NCBI RefSeq assembly: GCF_019457945.1
Contig: NZ_JAHZSU010000003.1
Location: forward strand, 186,001 to 250,000
Source of the DNA: Ornithinimicrobium laminariae
Lineage (GTDB): Bacteria; Actinomycetota; Actinomycetes; Actinomycetales; Dermatophilaceae
Length of the DNA: 64,000 bases
Direction: 5' to 3'
Part shown: positions 36,642 through 45,811 of the stretch, piece by piece
Position numbering within the stretch: position 1 is the first letter of the stretch
Layout of the letters: each line of letters opens with the position of its first letter
Position numbers and translations under genes: made by a program
The notes under the pieces: model-generated
Database searches by the model: none
What the model saw: the letters and a program-made list of their open reading frames with translations, nothing else
Told to the model about the DNA's origin: nothing

Positions 36642-37748
36642 TTAGAGCATTCCCTTGGTGCTGGGCAGGTCGTTGCCCGTGCGTGGCAGAGCCATCCGCA
36701 AGGCACGAGCCACGGCCTTAAAGCCAACCTCAACCTGGTGATGGGTGTTGCCCGGCCCGATGCTCAAGTGCAGCGTGCATCGCATCGCGTCGGCAAATGA
36801 GCGCCAAAAATGCTCGACCATCTCGGTGGGCAGGTCGCCGACCTGCTCGCGGTCAAAATCAGCCTCAAAGACGAAGAATGGACGGCCCGAGAGGTCAAGG
36901 GCTGCAGTTGCCTGTGCCTCGTCCATGGGCGCGGTGAAACCGTAGCGGGCAATGCCGCGCTTATCGCCAAGAGCCGTGCGGATTGCTTCGCCAACGGCAA
37001 TCGCGACATCTTCGACGCTGTGGTGCTCATCGATGTGCAGGTCACCGTCGCAAGACACGATCATGCTGAAGCCGCCGTGCTTGGCCAACTGGTCAAGCAT
37101 GTGGTCCAGGAAGCCAACCCCGGTGTCGATCTTGCTGTGACCAGCGCGGTCGAGGTCAACGGTCACGGTGATAGCCGTCTCGGACGTCTTGCGCTCAATC
37201 GTCGCGGTGCGTGGCTCGTTGACCAGTTGGTGCGCGATGGTGTCCCAGTCGACAATCTGCGAGGTGTCGACACCGGCGGTCTCCGGGTTGGATGCGGCCA
37301 CGACAAACGAGCGGATGCCGAGGTTGTCGGCAAACTCGACATCGGTGTGACGGTCACCGACCATGGCGCTGCGGTCCCAGTCGACGCTGCGGTCCTTCAG
37401 CAATTCAGTCATCAGTGCCGTGCCGGGCTTGCGGGTCGGCGCGTTCTGCTCCGGGGTGGAGGCGTCGATCAGCACGTCCTTGAAGGTGATGCCCTGGCTT
37501 GCGAAGATCTGCATCATCAAGTTGTGCGGGCCATCGAAGTCAGCCTGCGGGAACGCTTCAGTGCCCAGGCCGTCTTGGTTGGTCACCATGACGAACTGCC
37601 AACCGGCGTCGCGCAACCGCAGCAAAGCTGGAATAGTGCCTTCGACCAGCGACAACTTGTCGTAGGAGTCGATCTGGAAGTCAGCCGGCTCCTCGATCAG
37701 GGTCCCGTCACGGTCAACAAATAGGACGGGGGCTGGAACGGCACTCAT
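36642..37748 (-). CDS. hisB: Bifunctional histidinol-phosphatase/imidazoleglycerol-phosphate dehydratase (HisNB)
   Basis: A 368-residue fusion. Residues 1-165 are a HAD-type histidinol-phosphatase with D-R-D-G-T at 12-16 and G-D-R-H-T-D as motif III. From about residue 178 comes the IGP dehydratase with its two metal motifs D-E-H-H-S-V-E-D and N-T-H-H-Q-V-E. It carries out steps 6 and 8 of histidine synthesis. In actinobacteria HisB is normally the dehydratase alone and the phosphatase is an unrelated, separate enzyme; this fusion is the gammaproteobacterial/Bacteroidetes arrangement. The ATG overlaps the hisC stop. Confidence 0.97.
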   Translation of the reverse strand: MSAVPAPVLFVDRDGTLIEEPADFQIDSYDKLSLVEGTIPALLRLRDAGWQFVMVTNQDGLGTEAFPQADFDGPHNLMMQIFASQGITFKDVLIDASTPEQNAPTRKPGTALMTELLKDRSVDWDRSAMVGDRHTDVEFADNLGIRSFVVAASNPETAGVDTSQIVDWDTIAHQLVNEPRTATIERKTSETAITVTVDLDRAGHSKIDTGVGFLDHMLDQLAKHGGFSMIVSCDGDLHIDEHHSVEDVAIAVGEAIRTALGDKRGIARYGFTAPMDEAQATAALDLSGRPFFVFEADFDREQVGDLPTEMVEHFWRSFADAMRCTLHLSIGPGNTHHQVEVGFKAVARALRMALPRTGNDLPSTKGML

Positions 37749-38878
37749 GTAATCCTCTGCTTGGCTTGATCAACGTCAATCGGCGATTTCCCCGCACCAG
37801 ATTCGGTGAAGGCCGCCCGGATAGCTTCAAGGTCGGCGGCGGTGCCGACGGTCACTCTGATCGCGTCCTGCAACCCGGGCAGGTGGCGCATGTCTCGAAC
37901 CACGATCCCATGTTCAGCCAGCAATCGCAGCACAGCGTCGGGACCTGTGGACCGCACCAGGACAAAGTTTGCTTGTCCCGCATAGGTCGCGGTGACCGAT
38001 GACAGGCCAGCCAAAATCTGTGCCAATTCACTGCGCAGCGTGATGGTCGCCTGGATTCGCTCCTCCGTCGCAGCTCTAGCAACGTCGCCGAGCGCTGCGA
38101 CCGCAATGGCGCGGACCGGCTCTGGGACGGGATAAGGCGCTTGCACGCGCGAGAGCACCTGCGCAAACTGCGGGTGCATGATGCCGGTGCCGACCCGTGC
38201 TCCAGCTAGGCCGTGCGCCTTAGATAACGTTCGCAGCACGGCGATGTTGGGCTGGTCGCCGATCTGGTAGGCCACGCTGGGCTGGTCCGAAAACTCTTGG
38301 TATGCCTCGTCTACTACCAGCAGGGCGGCGTCACTGAGCTCGGTGGCTAGCCACAACAGGTCGGCGGTCGGGATCACCGAACCGGTGGGGTTGCCGGGAC
38401 TGGCAAGGAAGACGATCTTTGACTTGGTCTCGCGCACGGTGTGCGCGATGGCAGCCACGTCGACGCTCCAGCGGTCACCGTGATCGGTCTGGGGCACATC
38501 GTGCACTGGAACACCGTGCAGTCGGGCGCTCACCGCATACATCCCGAAGGTGGGTGAACTGATCACGATGCCATCGGCGCCGGGCAGGCACACGGCCCGC
38601 ACGATCACGTCAATGACCTCATCGCTCCCCCGGCCGGTGATCACCATCGCTGGATCGACGCCATAGCAACTGGCTAAAACCTCAACCAGATCACGTGGTT
38701 GTGGTTGGGGGTAGCGACGCTGTTTACCTTCTGGGTCGATGGCGCTCGCACTGGCTGCTTCGTTGGCATTGAGCCAGATGCGCGCCGGTGCGCCAGTGTG
38801 GCTGGTACGCGCGGAAGAGTACCCAGCAAAGTCACGCAGATCTTCGCGCACCAAAGCTGGGGAAAAGCGGGCCTTCAT
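37745..38878 (-). CDS. hisC: Histidinol-phosphate aminotransferase
   Basis: A 377-residue fold-type I PLP aminotransferase. Lys220 in [12 protein letters not shown] binds PLP; S-P-G-N-P-T-G and I-R-V-T-V-G are also family motifs. The N-terminus G-Y-S-S-A-R-T-S and I-W-L-N-A-N-E corresponds to the enterobacterial/xanthomonad HisC; actinobacterial HisC starts differently. It makes histidinol phosphate from imidazole acetol phosphate and glutamate. The ATG overlaps the hisD stop, and its own stop overlaps hisB. Confidence 0.95.
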   Translation of the reverse strand: MKARFSPALVREDLRDFAGYSSARTSHTGAPARIWLNANEAASASAIDPEGKQRRYPQPQPRDLVEVLASCYGVDPAMVITGRGSDEVIDVIVRAVCLPGADGIVISSPTFGMYAVSARLHGVPVHDVPQTDHGDRWSVDVAAIAHTVRETKSKIVFLASPGNPTGSVIPTADLLWLATELSDAALLVVDEAYQEFSDQPSVAYQIGDQPNIAVLRTLSKAHGLAGARVGTGIMHPQFAQVLSRVQAPYPVPEPVRAIAVAALGDVARAATEERIQATITLRSELAQILAGLSSVTATYAGQANFVLVRSTGPDAVLRLLAEHGIVVRDMRHLPGLQDAIRVTVGTAADLEAIRAAFTESGAGKSPIDVDQAKQRIT

Positions 38879-40182
38879 GACCCAGACTCAAGCCGAGCTA
38901 GCCGCTTGGTGACAGCGCGCTGGTGGGCGTGCAACTGCTCAGCCTCGGAAAGTTCGACTGCGCACGGGCCAACTTCCTGCAGGCCAGCGGGAGTCACGGA
39001 CTGCACCGTCATCGCAATCTGGAAACTCGCCACATTGACGCCGCCGGTGTAGCGGGCCGCTCCTGCGGTGGGCAGCACGTGGTTGGTGCCGCTGCAGTAG
39101 TCGCCGAGCGTCTCGGGGGCCCAATCACCCATAAAGACCGAGCCCGCGGTGCGGACATTTGCCAGCCAGTCACGCGGCTCGCGTAGCGACAAGATGAGGT
39201 GCTCCGGGCCATACTCATTGCTGATCTCGAAGGCCTGCTCCAAGTCGCGCGTCACGATGACCCGGCTGCTAGCCAGGGCCTTGCGTGCGATATCGGCACG
39301 CGGCAACTCCTCCACCTGCGTGAGGACCTCGTCGATAACTGCGCCAGCCAGGTCGTCATCGTTGGTAAACAAGATGACCTGGGAGTCGGGGCCGTGCTCG
39401 GCTTGGCTGAGCAGGTCGGCGGCAACAAACTCAGCCGTAGCTCCAGCGTCAGCGATGACCACGACTTCACTGGGGCCAGCGGGCATGTCGATGCCAGGGC
39501 CGCCTTCAGCAGTGCTCACCTGGCGCTTGGCCTCGGTGACCCAGGCGTTGCCGGGGCCATAGATCTTGTCGCAGCGCGGGACGGTCTCGGTGCCATACGC
39601 CAGTGCGGCGATAGCTTGTGCGCCACCGGCCACCACAATCTCGGTGATGCCACACTCAGCGGCGGCAGCCAGGACGGCTGCGTCGGGTGCACCAGAGGGG
39701 CCGGGTGGAGTGATCAACACGACCTCGGGGCAACCAGCCAACTGGGCCGGGATACCGAGCATCAGAGCGGTTGAGGGCAACGGAGCCGAGCCAGCCGGCA
39801 CATACAAACCAACCCGTGGGATCGGACGAACGACGCGCTCACACACCACGCCGGGGGCCGTCTCAACGGCGTAGTCCTTGACGATCCCGGCCTCGTGAAA
39901 GGTGCGGATGCGTCCGGCAGCCTCGGTGATCGCGGCCCGCAACTCAGGGCGCAGCGACTCAATCGCGCCGGAGACCTCTTCGGCGCTAACACTCAACGAC
40001 TCGCGCCGCACACCGTCGAAACGCTCGGTCAGATCGCGGACGGCGGCGTCACCACCGGCCTTCACCAATTCCAAGGTCTGCTCAACCGAGGCACGCACTT
40101 CTGGTCCGGCGGCCACCGTGCCGCGAGCGATGGCCTCACTCTGAGCGGCGCTGTCCAACTTGTTCCACTTCACCAAGTTCAC
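38875..40182 (-). CDS. hisD: Histidinol dehydrogenase
   Basis: A 435-residue NAD- and zinc-dependent enzyme for the last two oxidation steps. V-G-L-Y-V-P-A-G-S-A-P-L-P-S-T, L-S-Q-A-E-H-G-P-D-S-Q and Y-G-P-E-H-L hold the catalytic Glu/His and zinc ligands, and D-Y-C-S-G-T-N-H-V-L-P-T closes the active site. The GTG at 40180-40182 overlaps the hisG stop (GTGA) and gives the expected N-terminus; the frame further upstream is not family-like. A GGAAGG lies 9 bases upstream. Confidence 0.95.
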   Translation of the reverse strand: MNLVKWNKLDSAAQSEAIARGTVAAGPEVRASVEQTLELVKAGGDAAVRDLTERFDGVRRESLSVSAEEVSGAIESLRPELRAAITEAAGRIRTFHEAGIVKDYAVETAPGVVCERVVRPIPRVGLYVPAGSAPLPSTALMLGIPAQLAGCPEVVLITPPGPSGAPDAAVLAAAAECGITEIVVAGGAQAIAALAYGTETVPRCDKIYGPGNAWVTEAKRQVSTAEGGPGIDMPAGPSEVVVIADAGATAEFVAADLLSQAEHGPDSQVILFTNDDDLAGAVIDEVLTQVEELPRADIARKALASSRVIVTRDLEQAFEISNEYGPEHLILSLREPRDWLANVRTAGSVFMGDWAPETLGDYCSGTNHVLPTAGAARYTGGVNVASFQIAMTVQSVTPAGLQEVGPCAVELSEAEQLHAHQRAVTKRLARLESGS

Positions 40183-41087
40183 GCCAACATTCCTTCCACC
40201 GGGAGCACCATGATCTGGCGGGCTCCGGCACGCTTCAACTCTTCTAATTGCTGCCACGGCACAGCGGCGTGACACAGCATTTGCACGCTGACCTCGTCGC
40301 TGCCCTCAATGCCCATGATCGTGGGCTCGTGACCGTCGGGCAGTTTGGTCAGCACTTCGGACATTTGCTCCCGGGCCGAGCGCAGCATCAGCAGGCGCGT
40401 TTCCTTGAGGCGCATCGCCCCATCAAGACGGCGTAGCAGCAACTCAACCAACTCGCCACGGGCACCCTCAGGTGGGGTTCCTGAGCCAGCCAAGACGGCT
40501 TCGGAGTGCAACAGGGTCTGGACCGGCTTGAGTTGGTTGGCTAGCAACGTGCCACCGGACTGCACCAGGTCACAGATGGCTTCGGCTTGGCCCAACCGTG
40601 GGGCGATCTCTACCGACCCAGCCAACGTCACGACGTCAGCCTTGACCTGCTGGTCCTTGAGCCACTTACCTAAAATCTGGGGGTATGACGTGGCGATGCG
40701 CAAGCCTTCAAGGTCCTCTGGGCCACGCCACTCCTGGTCCTCGCTAATCGCAATATCTAGGCGGCAGGCACCCCAGCCCAACTCGCGGAACTCGCGCAGG
40801 TCGCTGGCGGCACCGACGGCTTCACGCTCGAGACCATGCTCAACGAGCACGTTGCGCCCGACAATGCCAAGGTCGCACACGCCGTCGGCGATGAGGCCGG
40901 GGATGTCGTCATCGCGCACCAGGAGCAGGTCAACCGGCAGCGATTCGCCATAACAAAACAGCTTGTCGCGGCTCTCACGCCAGGTGAGGCCAATAGCAGC
41001 CAACAAGTCGCGGGCCGGCTGGGAGAGTCGCCCGGACTTTTGGATGGCTACGCGCAGGCGGTCGCGCGTCACGGCTGGGGGTGTCAT
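40179..41087 (-). CDS. hisG: ATP phosphoribosyltransferase, long form
   Basis: A 302-residue long-form HisG with a C-terminal ACT-like regulatory domain, the feedback-inhibited first enzyme of the pathway. The N-terminus R-L-R-V-A-I-Q-K-S-G-R-L-S and V-R-D-D-D-I-P-G-L-I are the enterobacterial signature; actinobacterial HisG begins with a V-P-N-K-G-S-L form instead. G-G-T-L-L-A-N binds PRPP. The ATG at 41085-41087 lies 47 bases after the repressor gene and has GCAAAGG upstream. It is the first structural gene of the operon. Confidence 0.95.
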   Translation of the reverse strand: MTPPAVTRDRLRVAIQKSGRLSQPARDLLAAIGLTWRESRDKLFCYGESLPVDLLLVRDDDIPGLIADGVCDLGIVGRNVLVEHGLEREAVGAASDLREFRELGWGACRLDIAISEDQEWRGPEDLEGLRIATSYPQILGKWLKDQQVKADVVTLAGSVEIAPRLGQAEAICDLVQSGGTLLANQLKPVQTLLHSEAVLAGSGTPPEGARGELVELLLRRLDGAMRLKETRLLMLRSAREQMSEVLTKLPDGHEPTIMGIEGSDEVSVQMLCHAAVPWQQLEELKRAGARQIMVLPVEGMLA

Positions 41088-41134
41088 CAAAAACCTTTGC
41101 GTTCTAAGTGTGGTGCAAGCGGTGTGTGTTGGGC

Positions 41135-41434
41135 TTAAGCGGTTGGCCGACGATGGGCCAAACCAGCGGCGTATCCACCCGTGCCATGATCCAGACAGCG
41201 GGCGACCCGCCCGATGGTGGTGACACTGACGCCAGTCTGATCGTGGATCGCCCGATAGGACATCCCGTCTGCCAGCAGTGGGACGACTGCCCAACGGTCA
41301 ACGAGTGCTTCCACTTCAGCGGGGGTGCACAGGTCAATCAGGAATCGTGCGATGAGGTCAGGATCGGTGATCGCGGCCAACACCTGAGCGACGTCCGTCA
41401 TCGCAACGTCTTCAGTGCTTGTGCGCCGCTTCAT
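41135..41434 (-). CDS. TrpR/YerC-family transcriptional repressor, probable his-operon regulator
   Basis: A 99-residue all-helical TrpR-like DNA-binding protein. L-C-T-P-A-E-V-E-A-L-V-D-R-W-A-V-V and M-S-Y-R-A-I-H-D-Q-T-G-V-S-V-T-T-I-G-R-V-A-R-C-L form the TrpR/YerC helix-turn-helix. Its place between hisS and hisG, on the same strand, argues that it senses histidine or an intermediate and represses the operon; xanthomonads are known to have a TrpR-family regulator at their his operon. The ATG at 41432-41434 was used; an internal Met at residue 12 (41399-41401) is possible. Confidence 0.87.
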   Translation of the reverse strand: MKRRTSTEDVAMTDVAQVLAAITDPDLIARFLIDLCTPAEVEALVDRWAVVPLLADGMSYRAIHDQTGVSVTTIGRVARCLDHGTGGYAAGLAHRRPTA

Positions 41435-41461
41435 TCGCCTGCCTCGCTCTAGTTCATAGGC

Positions 41462-41479
41462 GGCAGGCCGAAGCCTGCC
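41462..41479 (-). terminator. TTCG-tetraloop hairpin between hisS and the repressor gene
   Basis: On the minus strand GGCAGGC-TTCG-GCCTGCC folds into a perfect 7-base stem closed by the very stable UUCG tetraloop. It lies after the hisS stop and the candidate operator, 28 bases before the repressor start. No T-tract follows, so it could be a weak hisS terminator, a leader structure or a transcript-stabilising hairpin. Confidence 0.6.
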
Positions 41480-41493
41480 TTTGCATTAACGTG

Positions 41494-41513
41494 ATAGCAC
41501 GCTAACACGCTAT
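41494..41513. promoter_or_regulatory. Candidate operator for the TrpR/YerC-like repressor
   Basis: ATAGC and GCTAT end a 20-base imperfect dyad (7 of 10 pairs); read on the minus strand it also contains the direct repeat TAGCGTG-T-TAGCGTG. It is in the short gap between the hisS stop (41519) and the repressor start, where an autoregulatory operator is expected. Assigned by symmetry and context only. Confidence 0.5.
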
Positions 41514-41518
41514 GACAG

Positions 41519-42922
41519 TTAGCCAGAAACCGAGTCAGGCGAGATGAGCGGTTGAGCGATCTCAACACGCAGCGACTGCGCCACATCGGCGCGATCCACC
41601 GAAAATTGCGCCCCTCGGCGCAGGTCCTTCACGGTCACGGTGCCCTGCTCCACCTCGTTGCCGCCGAGCATGGCGACAAAGCGGATCCCGGCTCGGTCGG
41701 CGTATTTGAGTTGCTTGGCCAACTTGCTGCTGTCGAGGACAACCTCGGTGTTGATGCCAGCGTGCCGCAGCGTGGTCGCTAGGGCCAGCGCTTCCTCGGC
41801 AAACTCTGGGGCAACCTGGGGGACGAGGACATCGACAGTGCTCTCAGCCGCATTGACCAGACCTGCTTCGCGCAACTGCCAGAAGAGTCGCGTGAGGCCA
41901 ATCGAGATGCCGACACCAGGCAGTTTGGACTTCGAGTAGTGGCCGGCCAAGTCGTCATACCGACCACCGGAGCAGATAGAGCCAATGCCGGGGTGGTCAT
42001 CCAGCGTCGTCTCATAAACCGTGCCGGTGTAGTAGTCGAGTCCGCGAGCAATCGAGAGGTTCAGCCGGTAGTCGGCCTCGGGCACGCCCATAGCCTTGAC
42101 GAGGCGCAGCACTTCGCGCAATTCATCGGCGCCTTGCACCAGCGACTCGCTGCCAGCGCTCTGCTCAACAACTCGGTCCAGCAAAGCGATAGCGTCATCG
42201 TGTGACGTGCTGCGGGCCTCGACGAAGTCCAAAACCTTTGCTGCCGCGTCCGCGCTCAGGCCCAACTCTTGGATCGAGTTAGAGACGAACTCAGCGCCGC
42301 GCTTGTCGAGTTTGTCGACCTCACGCAACACGGCGGCTTGGTTGTCGGGGTCGGTGACGCCGAGGTCTTCAAAGAAGCCGCGCATCAGCTTGCGGTTATT
42401 CAACTGAATCGTGAATGCGCCGATGTCGAGGTCATTAAAGATCGAGTGGATGATGGCCGGGCATTCGGCGTCGTGCCGCACGCTTAACGCGTCCTTGCCG
42501 ATGATGTCGACGTCGCACTGGTAAAACTCGCGGAAGCGACCGCGCTGTGGACGCTCACCTCGGTAGACCCGCTGCATCTGATAGCGGCGGAAAGGGAACG
42601 TCAGTTGGTGCTCGTGCTGAGCGACATACCGCGCCAGGGGCACTGTCAGGTCGAAGCGCAGCGCTAGCTCGGGAAGTTTTTCGTCGTCGCTCTTGGCGGC
42701 CTTTTGCAGACTGCCAGTGGACTGCACGAAGTAGACCTGGTTTTCGGTCTCTCCCCCATTTTTGGTGAGCAAGACGTCGCTGACTTCAAAGGCGGGCGTT
42801 TCAATGGGGAGGAAGCCAAACCGCTCATAGCCTGAGCGGATCGTGTCCAACATCCGTTGAAAGGCGATCTGCTCCGAGGGCAGCAGTTCCAGGGTTCCTG
42901 ACGGGGTCCGGGGCGTGATCAC
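41519..42922 (-). CDS. hisS: Histidyl-tRNA synthetase
   Basis: A 467-residue class II synthetase. Motif 2 is [15 protein letters not shown] with R-F-R-E-F-Y-Q-C-D, motif 3 is [11 protein letters not shown], and the histidine-A loop is [13 protein letters not shown]. It is longer than E. coli HisS (424). The start [21 protein letters not shown] resembles xanthomonad HisS as I remember it, not actinobacterial HisS. The GTG at 42920-42922 overlaps the upstream hydrolase stop, the usual actinobacterial neighbour. It is 85 bases upstream of the repressor gene. Confidence 0.95.
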   Translation of the reverse strand: MITPRTPSGTLELLPSEQIAFQRMLDTIRSGYERFGFLPIETPAFEVSDVLLTKNGGETENQVYFVQSTGSLQKAAKSDDEKLPELALRFDLTVPLARYVAQHEHQLTFPFRRYQMQRVYRGERPQRGRFREFYQCDVDIIGKDALSVRHDAECPAIIHSIFNDLDIGAFTIQLNNRKLMRGFFEDLGVTDPDNQAAVLREVDKLDKRGAEFVSNSIQELGLSADAAAKVLDFVEARSTSHDDAIALLDRVVEQSAGSESLVQGADELREVLRLVKAMGVPEADYRLNLSIARGLDYYTGTVYETTLDDHPGIGSICSGGRYDDLAGHYSKSKLPGVGISIGLTRLFWQLREAGLVNAAESTVDVLVPQVAPEFAEEALALATTLRHAGINTEVVLDSSKLAKQLKYADRAGIRFVAMLGGNEVEQGTVTVKDLRRGAQFSVDRADVAQSLRVEIAQPLISPDSVSG

Positions 42923-43620
42923 AGGGGCGAGTCTAACTGTGTGAGGTAGGGGTTAGTGCTTCGCTCACGACCGATCGTGGTGGCGGGCCCATGTCCGGGC
43001 AGGACCAGCGCCGAGTCCGAAAGGGGCAACACGACATCACGTAGCGATTGTTGCATTGCAGCACCGTCTCCACCTGGCAGGTCGGTGCGGCCAATCGAGC
43101 CAGCAAACAAGACGTCGCCAGAGAACACTGTCTGATCAAGGACATCGGGTATGCCGACGGGCACCCCTTCAACGGAAAACATCACTGACCCTTCGGTGTG
43201 CCCTGGTGCGGCCAAAAGGCCAATCTGCAGACCGGCGATCTCCAATTGACCTGCAGAGGCAAGATCGACCACGTCGGTGGGTTCCTGCCAAACGTGATCG
43301 ACACCGAATTGGCGCTCCAGCATTTCGGCCATGCCCGGACCCAGAGATGTCTTGGGATTGGCCAGCCGATATCGGTCGTCGGGGTGGATGTGCACGGCCA
43401 TGCCCGGCGAACACAAGGGCGTAACCGAGGCGATGTGGTCGTAGTGTCCGTGGGTCAACAAGATCGCAGCTGGTCGCAGCCCTTCTGCGGCCAAGACCTC
43501 ACGGACTTGGTCGGCAACTCCAAACCCGGGGTCGACGATGAGTGCCTCTTCGCCGGGGCCAGCAGCCACGACGTAGCACTGGGTGCCAAAGGCGGATGCG
43601 GTCACAGATCGAGCGAACAT
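42919..43620 (-). CDS. MBL-fold metallo-hydrolase (glyoxalase II-like)
   Basis: A 233-residue metallo-beta-lactamase-fold enzyme. [22 protein letters not shown] and L-P-G-H-G-P are the metal-binding motifs. This is the conserved actinobacterial gene between the cyclophilin and hisS (Rv2581c position), annotated as a glyoxalase II-like hydrolase. The exact thioester or other substrate is unknown. The ATG at 43618-43620 is preferred over the TTG 24 bases upstream. The stop overlaps the hisS start (GTGA). Confidence 0.88.
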   Translation of the reverse strand: MFARSVTASAFGTQCYVVAAGPGEEALIVDPGFGVADQVREVLAAEGLRPAAILLTHGHYDHIASVTPLCSPGMAVHIHPDDRYRLANPKTSLGPGMAEMLERQFGVDHVWQEPTDVVDLASAGQLEIAGLQIGLLAAPGHTEGSVMFSVEGVPVGIPDVLDQTVFSGDVLFAGSIGRTDLPGGDGAAMQQSLRDVVLPLSDSALVLPGHGPATTIGRERSTNPYLTQLDSPL

Positions 43621-43729
43621 TTGATGAAGCCTAGTCGTATCCAATTCGTCATCCTGCTGTGACCAATAGCCCAGATTGCGTACTTACGCTGGCCTTCCAG
43701 CCCATTCCTACCCTCTTGGAGGCTCGCTC

Positions 43730-44443
43730 ATGTTGCCCCGACGCCGATTCCTGGCGCCCTGGTCCGCTGCGGTCTTCCTGGGCCTTGCTGCCTGCAGTGC
43801 CACGACTGATGGAGACGACACCGCACGCGGCACTGATGACTCGTTCAGCACCGGCTCGGTGTCTTGCGATGAGGCTCCGCCAGTCCCCAGTGATGCACCC
43901 AGCTTTACGCCTGTTGACCTGCCTGCACCCACCACCTCAGCAGCCATGACGGCCACCATCGAGACCAATTGCGGCGACATCACGATCGAGATGGAGGCTT
44001 CGGCTGCACCTCAGACCGTGGCTTCCTTCGACTTCTTGGCCACTCAGGGCTACTGGGCTGACAGCCCATGTCACCGATTGGCCTCCGGCTCGATCCATGT
44101 TTTGCAATGTGGCGACCCGACCGGAACTGGCCGCGGCGGCCCTGGGTATACGTTCGGCTTGGAGAACGCTCCCGACAACGACACCTACCCACGCGGCACG
44201 GTGGCCATGGCGCGAACCAGCGACCCAGACACCAACGGCGGACAGTTTTTCTTCGTGACACGCGAGTCGACGATCAACGGGGATACGGGCGGGTACACGA
44301 TCTTCGGTAAGGTCACGGGTGGAATGGATGTTGTCGATTATGTGGCCAATGAAGGTATCGATGGCGGCGGCGGAGACGGAGTCCCCTCGCAGCCCATCAG
44401 CATCTTGAATGTCACCGTTGAGGAAGAGGCGTCAGAGACGTGA
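43730..44443 (+). CDS. Peptidyl-prolyl cis-trans isomerase lipoprotein (cyclophilin)
   Basis: A 237-residue secreted cyclophilin. A basic M-L-P-R-R-R-F signal with lipobox L-A-A-C (lipidated Cys22) is followed by about 55 low-complexity residues and the isomerase domain from M-T-A-T-I-E-T-N-C-G-D-I. The Q-F-F-F-V-T-R-E-S and G-Y-T-I-F-G-K-V core motifs are present. In the first strand, F-D-F-L-A replaces the usual F-V-x-L-A, and H-R-L stands in place of F-H-R-V/I. It would fold exported proteins at the membrane face. TTGGAGG upstream fixes the ATG at 43730. Confidence 0.9.
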   Translation: MLPRRRFLAPWSAAVFLGLAACSATTDGDDTARGTDDSFSTGSVSCDEAPPVPSDAPSFTPVDLPAPTTSAAMTATIETNCGDITIEMEASAAPQTVASFDFLATQGYWADSPCHRLASGSIHVLQCGDPTGTGRGGPGYTFGLENAPDNDTYPRGTVAMARTSDPDTNGGQFFFVTRESTINGDTGGYTIFGKVTGGMDVVDYVANEGIDGGGGDGVPSQPISILNVTVEEEASET

Positions 44444-45801
44444 GTGAGCAGCCCCCCACACCGAAGGCCGTGCCCCGCCCCCCATCACCGGCTCAGATGG
44501 CAGCGCGCAAGCCCGCAGTGCCCGCTGCTCCGGCCGCGCCCACGCCCGTGGCCAGCAAGGAAGCACTCGCTTTTGGTCGCGTTGGAGAAGACGGCACCGT
44601 CTACGTCAAGACCGACGATGGCGAACGCGCCATTGGCTCATACCCCGACGCCACCCCCGAAGAGGCCTTGTCATATTTCGCTCGCAAATATGACGAGTTG
44701 GCCGCGACGGCCGGCTTGCTGACGCAGCGCCTCGAGCGCACAGATGTCAGCGCACATGACGCGCGCGACTCGCTGAAGACGCTCAAGTCGCAGATCGGCG
44801 AAGCCAATGTGGTTGGCGACCTTGCCGCGTTAGAGGCTCAGGTCACTGCGATCGAGGCAGCGATTGCCGAGCGACAGAGCGTGGAGACGAAGGCCCGGGC
44901 GCAGGCCAAGGCCGAAGCATCTGGTGTCCGCGAGACCCTGGTGGGTGAGGCAGAGGGCATCGCCGAGACCGAGCCAGAGAAGATGCAGTGGAAGGCCGCC
45001 AGCGCCCGGATGCGCGAGCTCTTTGATGAGTGGAAGGCCCAGCAACGCTCAGGCGCACGCTTGGACAAGGACGTTGAGCACTCGCTGTGGCAGCGGTTTG
45101 CCGCGGCGCGCAATGGCTTCGACAAGACTCGCAAGGCATGGTTTGCCCAGCTTGATCAAGAGCAAGACCAGGCTCGCAGCACCAAGGAAGCCCTGGTTGA
45201 GCAGGCTGAGACGCTGGCCAAGAGCGACGATTGGGGCTCGACTGCTGGTGAGTTCAAGCGGCTGATGCAGCAGTGGCGCAACGCTGGTCGCGCCCGTCGC
45301 TCCGCTGATGATGAGCTGTGGGCCCGCTTCAAGGCAGCCCAGGACGGCTTCTTCGCGGCCAAGGATGAGGTCGTTGCAGCCGAAGAGGCTGAGTTCACCG
45401 AAAACTTGGTAGTCAAGGAAGCTTTGTTGGTCGAGGCAGAGGCACTGCTGCCGATTAAAAACTTGGAAGACGCCAAGCGCGAATTGCGCGGCATCCAGGA
45501 TCGCTGGGACGAAGCAGGCAAAGTCCCCCGAGCCGACATGCAGCGCGTCGAAGCCCGTTTGCGCAAGGTCGAGCAGTCGATTCGCGACGAGCAAGACAGC
45601 AAGTGGACCAACAGCAACCCGGAGTTGAACGCTCGCGCGTCGTCGTTCGTCACGCAACTGGAAAAAGCCGTCGCTGACGCGCAGGCAGATGCTGACAAGG
45701 CCCGTGCGGCTGGCGACAAAAAGGCTTTGGCCAAGGCCGAAGAGTCACTTGCATCCAGCAACATGCTGCTGCAGGCGGCCCGCTCGAGCCTTTCCAACTG
45801 A
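44440..45801 (+). CDS. DUF349 domain-containing protein
   Basis: A 453-residue, mostly helical protein. After a Pro/Ala-rich N-terminus, several DUF349 repeats of about 75 residues appear, each with a W in an R-E-L-F-D-E-W-K-A or Q-Q-W-R-N-A-G segment. The C-terminus is a coiled coil rich in Ala, Lys and Glu. DUF349 proteins are conserved in actinobacteria next to the cyclophilin gene; the role is unknown. The GTG at 44440 overlaps the cyclophilin stop (GTGA), so the two are translationally coupled. Confidence 0.88.
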   Translation: MSEQPPTPKAVPRPPSPAQMAARKPAVPAAPAAPTPVASKEALAFGRVGEDGTVYVKTDDGERAIGSYPDATPEEALSYFARKYDELAATAGLLTQRLERTDVSAHDARDSLKTLKSQIGEANVVGDLAALEAQVTAIEAAIAERQSVETKARAQAKAEASGVRETLVGEAEGIAETEPEKMQWKAASARMRELFDEWKAQQRSGARLDKDVEHSLWQRFAAARNGFDKTRKAWFAQLDQEQDQARSTKEALVEQAETLAKSDDWGSTAGEFKRLMQQWRNAGRARRSADDELWARFKAAQDGFFAAKDEVVAAEEAEFTENLVVKEALLVEAEALLPIKNLEDAKRELRGIQDRWDEAGKVPRADMQRVEARLRKVEQSIRDEQDSKWTNSNPELNARASSFVTQLEKAVADAQADADKARAAGDKKALAKAEESLASSNMLLQAARSSLSN

Positions 45802-45811
45802 GGCCCTGAAC

